Source of the DNA: Aequorivita sp.
GTDB taxonomy: Bacteria > Bacteroidota > Bacteroidia > Flavobacteriales > Flavobacteriaceae
Length of the DNA stretch: 37,980 nt
Direction: 5' to 3'
Assembly (NCBI GenBank): GCA_002715485.1
Contig: PAZL01000032.1
Span: forward strand, 32,557 to 70,536
Below the pieces are notes generated by a model that saw nothing but the letters and a program-made list of their open reading frames with translations, made no database searches and was not told the DNA's origin. The translations under genes were made by a program, and so were the position numbers. Below, in pieces: positions 11,021 to 19,842 of the stretch. The stretch's first letter is position 1; each line of letters begins with the position of its first letter.

Positions 11021-11401
11021 ATGAACGTACCATCAAATTTAAAATACACGAAAGACCACGAATGGGTCTTAATCGAAGGTGATACCGCAACAATTGGCGT
11101 TACAGACTTTGCTCAAGGCGAGTTAGGCGATATTGTATATGTGGAAGTGGAAACTGTAGGCGATACAATGGATAAAAATGAAGTTTTTGGAACTGTGGAA
11201 GCCGTAAAAACAGTTTCAGATTTGTTTTTGCCTCTTTCGGGAGAGATAGTTGAATTTAACGAAAGTTTGGAATCTGAGCCAGAAAAAGTTAATTCAGATG
11301 CTTACGGAGAAGGCTGGATGATAAAACTGAAATTTTCAAACCCAGATGAAATAGCAGAATTACTGGACGATGCCGCTTATAAAGCACTTATTGGCGGATA
11401 A
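11021..11401 (+). CDS. gcvH: Glycine cleavage system H protein
   Basis: 126 aa; [35 protein letters not shown], with lipoyl-site context [21 protein letters not shown]. Confidence 0.97.
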   Translation: MNVPSNLKYTKDHEWVLIEGDTATIGVTDFAQGELGDIVYVEVETVGDTMDKNEVFGTVEAVKTVSDLFLPLSGEIVEFNESLESEPEKVNSDAYGEGWMIKLKFSNPDEIAELLDDAAYKALIGG

Positions 11402-11765
11402 AAGGCTATTGCTCATAGCTATAATTTACAGTTGCTTAATCACAGTGCTGTTTTTTATCCCTAGCCAAGATTTACCAAAAACTCAATTTTTAGAAGCAGA
11501 CAAGTTAGTTCATATCCTTGTATATTTTGTATTGGTTAATCTTTGGTTGCTTTACTTGTACATTAGTAATGAGTGTCATTTACAAAAAAAGAGGATTCTC
11601 ATTCTCCTATTTTCAATATTGCTTTATGGCATAATAATTGAGATATTTCAAGGGCTGTTTACAGTTTCAAGAAGCGCAGATATTCTAGATGTGGCCTCAA
11701 ATTTATTGGGTTCTTTACTTGGTATCTTTTTTTTCAAAATTGTAAAACAAAAATTAAAAGCTTAA
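11370..11765 (+). CDS. VanZ-like family membrane protein
   Basis: 131 aa, several TM segments, [30 protein letters not shown] and [29 protein letters not shown] are VanZ-like. Overlaps the gcvH 3' end by 32 nt if the first ATG is used. Confidence 0.85.
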   Translation: MPLIKHLLADKRLLLIAIIYSCLITVLFFIPSQDLPKTQFLEADKLVHILVYFVLVNLWLLYLYISNECHLQKKRILILLFSILLYGIIIEIFQGLFTVSRSADILDVASNLLGSLLGIFFFKIVKQKLKA

Positions 11766-11831
11766 AGTTTTAATTAAGTTTTAAATTGAACGATAATTTC
11801 TATATTTTAGCAACAAGTTAAACACACTATT

Positions 11832-12554
11832 ATGGAACCCAAAAAAAATCCGAAAGCAGACGTAGGCCGAAGAAGCATGCTGTTTTTCCAACTTGGAATG
11901 GTTGTTATGCTTTTTCTGGCATGGCAAGCAATTGAATGGAAATCTTACGATAAATCCGATAATGATTTCGGAAAACTTGACGTAGGCGATGAACTAGAGG
12001 AAGAAATTCCTGTAACACAACAGTTAACACCCCCACCACCGCCACCACCGCCACCGCCAGCCCCAGAGGTAATAGATGTGATTGAAGATGAGGAAGATGT
12101 GGAAGAAACCATAATAGAATCTACTGAAACAAACCAAGAAGAGAAAATTGTTGAGGTAAAGGAAATTAAGGAAGAAGTGGTTGAAGAAGAGATTGCAGAT
12201 GTACCCTTTGCAGTTATTGAAAATGTTCCTGTTTATCCAGGATGCGAAGGTGAAAAAACTAACGACGCAAAGAAAAGATGTATGTCATCTAAAATTAGTG
12301 AATTCATTAATAAGAAATTTGACACCAACCTTGCATCAGATTTAGGTTTGGAAGGTAGGCAACGTATCGCTGTTCAGTTCAAAATTGACAAAAACGGAAG
12401 AGTTGTGGATGTTCGTGCACGTGCGCCGCACCCAAGACTTGAAAGAGAAGCAATGGATGTTGTACAGTCCCTACCAAATATGACTCCCGGAAAACAACGT
12501 GGAAAACCAGTTGGGGTACTTTATTCACTTCCGATAGTGTTTGATATTCAATAA
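11832..12554 (+). CDS. Energy transducer TonB family protein (TM anchor, poly-Pro segment, TonB C-terminal domain)
   Basis: 240 aa; N-terminal TM, PPPPPPPPPPAP tract, VPVYPGCEG...RIAVQFKIDKNGRVVDVRARAPHPRLEREAMDVVQSLPNMTPGKQRGKPVGVLYSLPIVFDI. Confidence 0.93.
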   Translation: MEPKKNPKADVGRRSMLFFQLGMVVMLFLAWQAIEWKSYDKSDNDFGKLDVGDELEEEIPVTQQLTPPPPPPPPPPAPEVIDVIEDEEDVEETIIESTETNQEEKIVEVKEIKEEVVEEEIADVPFAVIENVPVYPGCEGEKTNDAKKRCMSSKISEFINKKFDTNLASDLGLEGRQRIAVQFKIDKNGRVVDVRARAPHPRLEREAMDVVQSLPNMTPGKQRGKPVGVLYSLPIVFDIQ

Positions 12555-12571
12555 TTAGAAATATTTATATT

Positions 12572-12609
12572 AAAAGCCCCGTCTTTACTATGAAAGACGG
12601 GGCTTTTTT
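12572..12609 (+). terminator. Rho-independent terminator
   Basis: AAAAGCCCCGTCTTT-actatg-AAAGACGGGGCTTTTTT: perfect GC-rich stem with T-tract after the TonB gene. Confidence 0.95.
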
Positions 12610-12627
12610 CGTTTTGGCATAACAGTT

Positions 12628-12658
12628 GTATTTAAAAAGGTATTAACCTTTTAAATAC
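12628..12658. repeat. Imperfect inverted repeat just upstream of the second TonB-like gene
   Basis: GTATTTAAAAAGGT-atta-ACCTTTTAAATAC (one bulged A), ending 6 nt before the ATG at 12665. Confidence 0.6.
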
Positions 12659-12664
12659 TTTATT

Positions 12665-13447
12665 ATGAAAAAAAATGTAAAAAATTTCGCAAACAAGAGA
12701 GAGGATAAAAAGCAGATTAACATCAAATGGAATTCACGTCTGTTTTTCCAAATAGGTGTTATAGTTAGCTTACTTACTGTTTTTTTCATAATGCAGACTA
12801 ATTTTGAAATTACAACAGATATTGCTGAACGGTCCATTCCAATAACCTTGGAAGAGCCTCCAATGATTTCCTATGTTCTGGATGTTGAAAATCCAAAGCC
12901 TACAGCGCCCGTGAAAAAGATTGTGGAAAAAAGTGTTCCTATCCAGAAAGTGGTTAAAAGTAATTTTTTTGACGTGAAGTCTAATGATACGCCAATCGAT
13001 GAAACACCTATCGCTAATACTGATATGCCTGTAATAGAAAAACCAACAATTACTTCCCAGGCTCCAGCTAAACCTTCAGAGCCTGCAGTAACAAGAACTG
13101 TCTTAAATGTAGAATTTGTACCAGTATTTCCAGGTTGCGAGCCGTTTGCTACCAACGCAGAGAAAATTGATTGTATGTCTTCAAAAATAAATGCTTTTAT
13201 TAATAAAAATTTTCGAAAGGAAATTTTAGAAAATTTGAGTCCAAATGAAACACACAGAATTTATGTGAAGTTCAAGATTGATTCAAACGGTTTTATCGCT
13301 GATGTTGTAGCAAATTCACACAACGTTTATTTAAAAAAAGAAGCCCAGCGAGTAATCAACAATTTACCTGTAATGAAGCCGGGTAAGCAGGGAGATAAGA
13401 ATGTAGATGTTGTTTACACGGTGCCCATCGTTTTCAATATTCATTAA
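12665..13447 (+). CDS. TonB-like protein, paralog of the preceding gene
   Basis: 260 aa; N-terminal TM (LFFQIGVIVSLLTVFFIM) and C-terminal FVPVFPGCEPFATNAEKIDCMSSKINAFINKNF...VMKPGKQGDKNVDVVYTVPIVFNI, aligning to the 11832-12554 product. Confidence 0.88.
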   Translation: MKKNVKNFANKREDKKQINIKWNSRLFFQIGVIVSLLTVFFIMQTNFEITTDIAERSIPITLEEPPMISYVLDVENPKPTAPVKKIVEKSVPIQKVVKSNFFDVKSNDTPIDETPIANTDMPVIEKPTITSQAPAKPSEPAVTRTVLNVEFVPVFPGCEPFATNAEKIDCMSSKINAFINKNFRKEILENLSPNETHRIYVKFKIDSNGFIADVVANSHNVYLKKEAQRVINNLPVMKPGKQGDKNVDVVYTVPIVFNIH

Positions 13448-13464
13448 AATTTTGGATAAAAAGT

Positions 13465-13495
13465 AAAAGCTCCCAATAAAATGGGAGCTTTTTTT
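13465..13495 (+). terminator. Rho-independent terminator
   Basis: AAAGCTCCCA-ataaaa-TGGGAGCTTTTTTT following the 13447 stop. Confidence 0.93.
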
Positions 13496-13551
13496 AAATC
13501 CGGTCATTCCAAAAAAACTGTATCTTTCGGCTTTAAACAAGCAAACCTCAA

Positions 13552-15642
13552 ATGAAACATTTTATATTTCTTCTCATATTTTGTTTTCCAATAATTTCTT
13601 CAGCGCAAACCGCTTCGGCACAATACGAAAAATACCCCGTCTTTAAAGAATGTGAGGGTGCAGAAGTTGAGGCTTTAGAAAGCTGTTTTAAAAATACGTT
13701 GCAACAATTCATTTTCAAAAATTTTCAAGTCCCTGAAAAGGTTTTTGAGGAAAATTACAAAGGAAATGTAAATGTTCTTTTTGAGGTAACAAAAGAAGGG
13801 AAGTTTAAAGTGCTGTATGTTGATGGAATTTACGAGGAATTAAAAACAGAAGCGCGACGTGTTTTTAGCGCCCTACCTAAAATAGAACCAGCTACCTATA
13901 ACGGAAATCCGGCCTATGTGCAGTTTACACTTCCTATTGCCATTCCATTGGTAGCGCCAGGAGAAAGTATTGTCCAAGCCTCTGAAATTGTAAAGAAAAG
14001 CGAAAGAGAACAACTGATTGAAGAATATGATGCAATTGAAAACCTGCCTTATAATAATGAAGAATACAGTAGCAATATTAATATTCCGCTTTCACATCAT
14101 AACTATAGCTTGTTTGATCCATCTCTTAACCGTGTAGGGCTCAACAATCACACGGCCCAAAAGCCCTATATTTATTCTGAAGTAAATAAGTATTATGACT
14201 TTGAAGCTGCCAATCAGGAAATTTTAAAAAATAAATCTTCTTGGTTTGGCCGTAAACTTTGGAATGAACACCTTATTACCATAAAGGGAAAAGATTATTG
14301 GATAACCTTAGATGCCGGGGTAGACTTGCAGGCCGGTAAGGACTTTGATGCAGAAATAGATACCTATAACAATACACGCTTGGTTTACACACAGGGGGGC
14401 ATTGGAAAAAATATTGGTTTTTTCGGAGTTATTTATGAAAGTCAAGGCCGCTTTGCAGATTATTTCAATCGCTATGCCGAATCCATCCGTCCCGATGGAG
14501 GTAATCCGGCAATTATTCCCGGTCGGGGTATAGCAAAACAATTTAGGACAGATTCCTATGATTATCCTATTGCTACGGGGCATATTTCTTATACGCCTTC
14601 AAAATATTTTAATATCCAGTTGGGGCACGGTAAAACCTTTTTAGGTGATGGTTACCGTTCTTTATTGACAAGTGATAATGCGAGTTCCTATCCTTTCTTC
14701 AAAATAAATACCACTTTTTGGAAATTGAAGTATACTAATACTTGGATGTCTTTACGGGATGTTCGCCCCGAGGTTACTGAAGACGGTTCTTTTCGAACAA
14801 AATATATAGCAAACCACTATTTGAGCTATAACATCACCAAACGCTTAAACATTGGTCTTTTTGAATCTGTTATATGGCAGAATGATAACGGTAGAGGTTT
14901 TGATGTGAATTATTTAAATCCAATTATTTTTTACCGAGCTATTGAATTCTCAACGGGTTCCCGGGGTGGTAATGCGCTTATTGGCCTAAGCACAAAGTAT
15001 AAAGTGAATGACCGAGTGAATATCTACGGGCAACTTATAATTGATGAATTTTCCTCTGGCGATGTTTTTGGTGGGGAAGGAAGCTATAAAAATAAAACTG
15101 GATACCAGTTGGGACTTAAATATTACAATGCTTTTGGATTAAAAAATCTTTACCTTCAAACAGAATATAACAGGGTACGTCCTTATACCTACTCGCACAA
15201 TACAGTAGTGCTAAATTACGGGCACAACAATCAATCTATGGCACATACCCTAGGCGCTAATTTTTCTGAATTTATAGGAATAGCGCGCTACCAGAGAGGC
15301 AGAATTTATGGAGATGCAAAATTTATTGTTGCCAAGCGGGGATTTGAATTTAATACGCCGGAAGATTCTTTTTTCTACGGCGGAAATATTTACGGAACAG
15401 AAGATGACCGTGTTTCAGATAATGGTAATGAACTGGCTCAGGGAAATACCACGGATTTTTTTCACGCTGAAGTACAAGCGGGTTACATAATTAACCCCGC
15501 GACAAATCTAAAGGTTTATGGGAGTTTTATTTTTAGAAGTTTTGACCCAGAGGTTGACACAGAAACCGTGTTTAAAAATCAAACCACTTGGGTCAATTTT
15601 GGAATAAGAACAGATTTATTTAATTGGTATTATGACTTTTAA
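13552..15642 (+). CDS. remB: Outer-membrane beta-barrel protein, RemB / Wzi-like, with N-terminal TonB-C-like domain
   Basis: 696 aa with signal peptide. N-term YPVFKECEGAEVEALESCFKNTLQQFIFKNF... resembles the two upstream TonB C-termini. The remainder has beta-barrel character (GHGKTFLGDGYRSLLTSDNASSYPFFKINTTFWKLKYTN...). The RemB name is from recollection of flavobacterial annotation. Confidence 0.6.
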   Translation: MKHFIFLLIFCFPIISSAQTASAQYEKYPVFKECEGAEVEALESCFKNTLQQFIFKNFQVPEKVFEENYKGNVNVLFEVTKEGKFKVLYVDGIYEELKTEARRVFSALPKIEPATYNGNPAYVQFTLPIAIPLVAPGESIVQASEIVKKSEREQLIEEYDAIENLPYNNEEYSSNINIPLSHHNYSLFDPSLNRVGLNNHTAQKPYIYSEVNKYYDFEAANQEILKNKSSWFGRKLWNEHLITIKGKDYWITLDAGVDLQAGKDFDAEIDTYNNTRLVYTQGGIGKNIGFFGVIYESQGRFADYFNRYAESIRPDGGNPAIIPGRGIAKQFRTDSYDYPIATGHISYTPSKYFNIQLGHGKTFLGDGYRSLLTSDNASSYPFFKINTTFWKLKYTNTWMSLRDVRPEVTEDGSFRTKYIANHYLSYNITKRLNIGLFESVIWQNDNGRGFDVNYLNPIIFYRAIEFSTGSRGGNALIGLSTKYKVNDRVNIYGQLIIDEFSSGDVFGGEGSYKNKTGYQLGLKYYNAFGLKNLYLQTEYNRVRPYTYSHNTVVLNYGHNNQSMAHTLGANFSEFIGIARYQRGRIYGDAKFIVAKRGFEFNTPEDSFFYGGNIYGTEDDRVSDNGNELAQGNTTDFFHAEVQAGYIINPATNLKVYGSFIFRSFDPEVDTETVFKNQTTWVNFGIRTDLFNWYYDF

Positions 15643-15648
15643 ATAGAA

Positions 15649-16635
15649 TTAATTTTTCTCCTTCTCTTTTAATTTCTTTTCTATCTCCTTATACTTTTTC
15701 ATTGCTTCCTTATTTTTTGCTGCTCTTTCTTCTGCGCCTTCACTTGCTTCTTGGGACACCTCTTTATAGATCATTTTTAAAAAAGCATCGGTTTTAATAA
15801 AACCGTCTCCAAACCCTTCATCATCATATTCTTTTGTTAGATCTGCCATTTCTAGTATTTCCGCCTCGGTTTTATTGTTTAGGTAGAGGTTATTTACACG
15901 TTTGTATAAAATAGAGAGCATTTCTATAGTGTCTTTCAAATCTTTATATGAACCAACATCTCCGTGGCCGGGAATAACCTTAGTATCTTCATTTATGATC
16001 AATAAGGCTCTATCCAAACCGGCAATGTATCCTTTTAAGCTACCCCCATTTTCTATATCTATGTACGGATATTTTCCATTAAAGAAAACATCTCCAGTGT
16101 GCAATACGTTGCTTCCGGTAAAATATACCATGGAATCACCATCTGTGTGGGCATTATGAACGTGAAAAACATATATTTTTTCTCCATTGAAATGAAAAGT
16201 AAGATCTTCCGCAAACGTTATAACCGGAAGTGCTTCTTCACTAATTTTTTTTGTTTCCTTGGCAATAACATCCTGTAGGCGGTTTCGAACGTTTTCCTGC
16301 GAAAAAATTACGGTACCTGTTTCGGCCATCGCTGGGTTGCCTCCTGTGTGGTCGCCATGAAAATGAGTGTTCACCAAAAACCTAACAGGCTTATCGCTTA
16401 CTTTTTTTATTTCATTTTGAATCTGTTCAATACCATCGGCATATTGATCGTCAACCATGAATACGCCGTCATTTCCAAAACTTAGCCCTATATTGCCTCC
16501 CTTGGCTTGCAGCATATAAATATTGTTTTTGACCTTTATAAGGTTAATATTCATTTTTTCTCCGCTATCAGTTTGGGCGGAAACAATTAATACAGAGAAT
16601 AAAAAGATGGTATTTAGGATAAATTTTGAGAACAT
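15649..16635 (-). CDS. Secreted MBL-fold metallo-hydrolase
   Basis: 328 aa; signal peptide, NTHFHGDHTGGNPAM (HxHxDH), HAHTDGDS-like HNAHTDGDSMVYF, VIPGHGDVG. Confidence 0.9.
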   Translation of the reverse strand: MFSKFILNTIFLFSVLIVSAQTDSGEKMNINLIKVKNNIYMLQAKGGNIGLSFGNDGVFMVDDQYADGIEQIQNEIKKVSDKPVRFLVNTHFHGDHTGGNPAMAETGTVIFSQENVRNRLQDVIAKETKKISEEALPVITFAEDLTFHFNGEKIYVFHVHNAHTDGDSMVYFTGSNVLHTGDVFFNGKYPYIDIENGGSLKGYIAGLDRALLIINEDTKVIPGHGDVGSYKDLKDTIEMLSILYKRVNNLYLNNKTEAEILEMADLTKEYDDEGFGDGFIKTDAFLKMIYKEVSQEASEGAEERAAKNKEAMKKYKEIEKKLKEKEKN

Positions 16636-16709
16636 ATATTTTTAGTTTGAAAAATCGGTTCAAATTAATAAAAATGCTGAAATAATACAGTAAGATTATT
16701 GATAATATA

Positions 16710-16740
16710 TTGTGGAAAAAATACAGGAAGCGTATCTTTG
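16710..16740 (+). promoter_or_regulatory. Bacteroidota promoter TTG-N20-TATCTTTG
   Basis: TTG at 16710-16712, exactly 20 nt spacer, TATCTTTG at 16733-16740. It overlaps the first codons of the track ORF 16710-17654. Confidence 0.75.
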
Positions 16741-16760
16741 CGCAGCCTAAAAAAAATAGC

Positions 16761-17654
16761 TTGTCCGTTTCCCAATCACAGTCAATTAGTCCGTCCGTCA
16801 TCAGGAATTTTACTGAAATCACTAAGCTTCGGCTTTCCGTGAGTGTTGTATTCTCTTCGGTTGCGGGTTATTTATTGGGAGCAGATTCAATTGACTTCTT
16901 TGTACTGTTTTTGTTGTGCGTAGGTGGTTATTGCATGGTAGGCGCTTCAAATGTTTTCAATCAAATTATCGAAAAAGATTTGGACTCACTAATGGAGCGC
17001 ACTAAAAATAGACCGCTGCCGGCTGGCCATATGACTGGGCGTTCGGCATTTATACTAGCGTGTATTTTGACGGTGGCAGGTATAGTTGTTCTTTACAACA
17101 TAAATCCCGTTACGGCGATGTTTGGCGCCATTTCAATATTTATGTATGTGAGCCTGTATACCCCTTTAAAAACAAAAACGCCACTTTCGGTATTTGTGGG
17201 TGCTTTTCCGGGCGCAATTCCATTTATGTTAGGTTGGGTGGCGGCAACCGGGAAATTCGGCATTGAACCCGGAACGCTATTTATGATTCAGTTTTTTTGG
17301 CAATTTCCGCACTTTTGGGCTATTGGTTGGTTTCTTTTTGATGATTATAAAAAGGCGGGCTTCTTTATGCTTCCAAACGGAAAACGCGATAAAGGTACTG
17401 CCATACAGGTTATTCTTTATACAATTTGGACAGTTCTTGTTTCTTTAATTCCTGTTTTAGGAATTACCGGAAAACTCTATTTAACACCAATATCAGGTGG
17501 TTTTATTGGGATTTTGGGGATAGGGTTTTTGTATTACGCAATTAAGCTGTACAAAGAAAAAACTTCAACTGCTGCCAAGCAGCTTATGCTGGCTAGTGTA
17601 AGTTATATTACATTGCTGCAAATAATTTACGTTGCAGATAAATTTTTAAGATAA
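16761..17654 (+). CDS. ctaB: Protoheme IX farnesyltransferase (heme O synthase); start re-proposed at TTG 16761
   Basis: UbiA-type NVFNQIIEKDLDSLMERTKNRPLPAG, YTPLKTKTPLSVFVGAFPGAIPFMLGWVAATG, QFFWQFPHFWAIGWFLFDDYKKAGF. The track ORF starts at TTG 16710, but the promoter lies inside that extension. Confidence 0.93.
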   Translation: MSVSQSQSISPSVIRNFTEITKLRLSVSVVFSSVAGYLLGADSIDFFVLFLLCVGGYCMVGASNVFNQIIEKDLDSLMERTKNRPLPAGHMTGRSAFILACILTVAGIVVLYNINPVTAMFGAISIFMYVSLYTPLKTKTPLSVFVGAFPGAIPFMLGWVAATGKFGIEPGTLFMIQFFWQFPHFWAIGWFLFDDYKKAGFFMLPNGKRDKGTAIQVILYTIWTVLVSLIPVLGITGKLYLTPISGGFIGILGIGFLYYAIKLYKEKTSTAAKQLMLASVSYITLLQIIYVADKFLR

Positions 17655-17695
17655 CCGCAGCGAAATGTCTTCGGAAAATATATAAGAGTAAAAAA

Positions 17696-18277
17696 ATGGA
17701 TTTAACACAGGGAAGTGAAGAACTAAAAGTTGCCAGGGCAAAAAAGAATATGCTTTGGTTCGGAATTATTAGTTTAACCATGAGTTTTGCAGGACTCACA
17801 AGTGCCTATGTTGTTAGCAAGGAAAGACCCGACTGGATTTCAAGTTTTGAAATACCACAGGCCTTTTACATTGCGCTGGTCTTGATTGTTTTGAGTAGCG
17901 CTACGGTTTACTTAGCGCTAAGGGCTATTAAAAAACAGCAAAACAAATTAGGAATGGTTTATCTCGTAAGCACTTTTTTATTGGGGAGCTTATTTATCTT
18001 TTTTCAGTTCAGAGGCTTCTCTGAAATAATAGCAAGCGGTTATAATTTTACCGGTCCTACCAGTAGCATTACTACTTCCTTTATCTATCTGGTAGTATTA
18101 TTGCACGTTGCGCACGTTTTTGTAGGGTTGATATCTCTTTTGGTTGTAATTTATAATCATTATAAACAAAAGTATGAAAACGGTAAAACCCTTGGTGTTG
18201 AACTAGCTGCAACTTTTTGGCATTTTGTGGATATTGTATGGATTTACCTGTTTTTATTTTTATATTTCGTTAAATAA
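17696..18277 (+). CDS. Cytochrome c oxidase subunit III-like (heme-copper oxidase subunit III), short form
   Basis: 193 aa, five TM-like segments, FWHFVDIVWIYLFLFLYFVK C-terminus. Confidence 0.9.
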   Translation: MDLTQGSEELKVARAKKNMLWFGIISLTMSFAGLTSAYVVSKERPDWISSFEIPQAFYIALVLIVLSSATVYLALRAIKKQQNKLGMVYLVSTFLLGSLFIFFQFRGFSEIIASGYNFTGPTSSITTSFIYLVVLLHVAHVFVGLISLLVVIYNHYKQKYENGKTLGVELAATFWHFVDIVWIYLFLFLYFVK

Positions 18278-18323
18278 AAATTAAACGTATTTTTGAACCT
18301 TTATTTAAAACCAAATTCTTTTT

Positions 18324-19307
18324 ATGGAAGCTACTGTTGTTAAAACAGGTACCGAAGATAAAACCTGGGGCGGCGGAAACCAACCGTTGAAAGCAAGTTA
18401 TGGCAAAATGATGATGTGGTTTTTCATCGTTTCTGATGCCTTGACGTTTTCAGGTTTTCTTGCCTCTTATGGATTTTCAAGATTCAAATTTGTAGATGCC
18501 TGGCCTATCGCCGATGAAGTATTTACTCACTTTCCGTTTCTTCATGGAGTAGAAGCGCCTATGTACTATGTGGCGTTTATGACCTTTATTTTGATTTTTT
18601 CGTCCGTGACTATGGTTTTGGCTGTGGATGCTGGGCACAAAATGAAACAAAATAAAGTAATTCTATATTTGTTCCTTACTATTATTGGGGGTCTTATTTT
18701 CTTGGGCTCTCAAGCATGGGAATGGGCAACCTTCATTAAAGGAGATTATGGTGCAATTGAAACCAGAGGTGGACAAATCATCCAGTTTTTGGACAAAGAA
18801 GGCGAACGTGTAGCGATCAGAGATTTTGTGGCAATAAATGATGCTGATCGCATTCCCCAGACTCGAGAAAATGGATTGTGGTTTGTTCAGGATTCTGAAT
18901 ATTTGCCAAGCGTCACCTTTAATCAAGTAAAAGAAGGATTTTTAGCAAACGATAATCTTTTGGTAAGGCTCCAACATAAAGACGAACACGGGCATCATAT
19001 TATTTTGTCACGTGAAGAGTCCATTGCCAAAGTAGTTAATGATGGCCAATTGGTGGTAGAGGGGGCAAATCTTCGTCACAACGAATACGGGCATCCATTG
19101 TTTGCAAACTTTTTCTTCTTCATTACGGGGTTCCACGGTTTCCACGTTGCAACAGGAGTTCTAATTAATATTATCATATTTTTTAATGTAATATTGGGTA
19201 CCTACGAACGCCGACACAGCTATGAAATGGTAGAGAAAGTTGGTCTTTACTGGCACTTTGTAGATTTGGTATGGGTATTTGTATTCACATTCTTTTATCT
19301 TGTTTAG
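18324..19307 (+). CDS. Cytochrome c oxidase subunit III, long form with soluble insertion
   Basis: 327 aa; SQAWEWATFIKGDYGAIETRGG..., FFITGFHGFHVATGVLINI, YWHFVDLVWVFVFTFFYLV. Confidence 0.93.
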   Translation: MEATVVKTGTEDKTWGGGNQPLKASYGKMMMWFFIVSDALTFSGFLASYGFSRFKFVDAWPIADEVFTHFPFLHGVEAPMYYVAFMTFILIFSSVTMVLAVDAGHKMKQNKVILYLFLTIIGGLIFLGSQAWEWATFIKGDYGAIETRGGQIIQFLDKEGERVAIRDFVAINDADRIPQTRENGLWFVQDSEYLPSVTFNQVKEGFLANDNLLVRLQHKDEHGHHIILSREESIAKVVNDGQLVVEGANLRHNEYGHPLFANFFFFITGFHGFHVATGVLINIIIFFNVILGTYERRHSYEMVEKVGLYWHFVDLVWVFVFTFFYLV

Positions 19308-19325
19308 ATTTCAAAAAATTTAAAA

Positions 19326-19709
19326 ATGGCACACGAACATAAATTAGCAATCTTTAGGGGCGCTGTAAAATTTAAATCAAACGTAAGTAAAATTTGGGGT
19401 GTATTTGCTTTTCTTTCCATAGTTACTATTATTGAGGTAGCTTTGGGTATCATCCGCCCCGCTTTTTTAATAGATACTCACTTCTTGGCACTGAAGCTTC
19501 TTAACTGGATTTTCATTCTTCTTACTATTGTAAAGGCATACTATATTACTTGGGATTTTATGCACATGCGTGATGAAACAACGGGTCTCCGTAGGGCAGT
19601 TATATGGACTTCAATTTTCCTAATAGCTTATTTGGTGGTACTTGTGTTAATTGAAGGCGACTATATTTTTGAAGTATATAAATCTGGATTTATAAAATTC
19701 GATTTTTAA
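19326..19709 (+). CDS. Cytochrome c oxidase subunit IV family protein
   Basis: 127 aa, three TM segments, IVKAYYITWDFMHMRDETTGLRRAVIWT, adjacent to the cox3 genes. Confidence 0.9.
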   Translation: MAHEHKLAIFRGAVKFKSNVSKIWGVFAFLSIVTIIEVALGIIRPAFLIDTHFLALKLLNWIFILLTIVKAYYITWDFMHMRDETTGLRRAVIWTSIFLIAYLVVLVLIEGDYIFEVYKSGFIKFDF

Positions 19710-19730
19710 ATAATATTGAACCAATCATTA

Positions 19731-19757
19731 AAGCTCTCCTCGTGAGGGCTTTTTTTA
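19731..19757 (+). terminator. Rho-independent terminator
   Basis: AAGCTCTC-ctcgt-GAGGGCTTTTTTT (one G-U pair) 22 nt after the cox4 stop. Confidence 0.85.
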
Positions 19758-19790
19758 TAAAGTAAACTTATAAAATTAACACCCAAAACA

Positions 19791-19821
19791 TTGTCCAACC
19801 CCCATTTACCCTGTATTTTTG
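19791..19821 (+). promoter_or_regulatory. Bacteroidota promoter TTG-N20-TATTTTTG
   Basis: TTG 19791-19793, 20 nt spacer, TATTTTTG 19814-19821, directly after a terminator. Confidence 0.75.
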
Positions 19822-19842
19822 CAAAAGCAAAAAATGCTAGAA

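Noticed and set aside
12030-12065. CCACCG-rich microsatellite-like tract
   Set aside because: Explained by the poly-proline periplasmic segment typical of TonB; no evidence of phase variation beyond the repeat itself.
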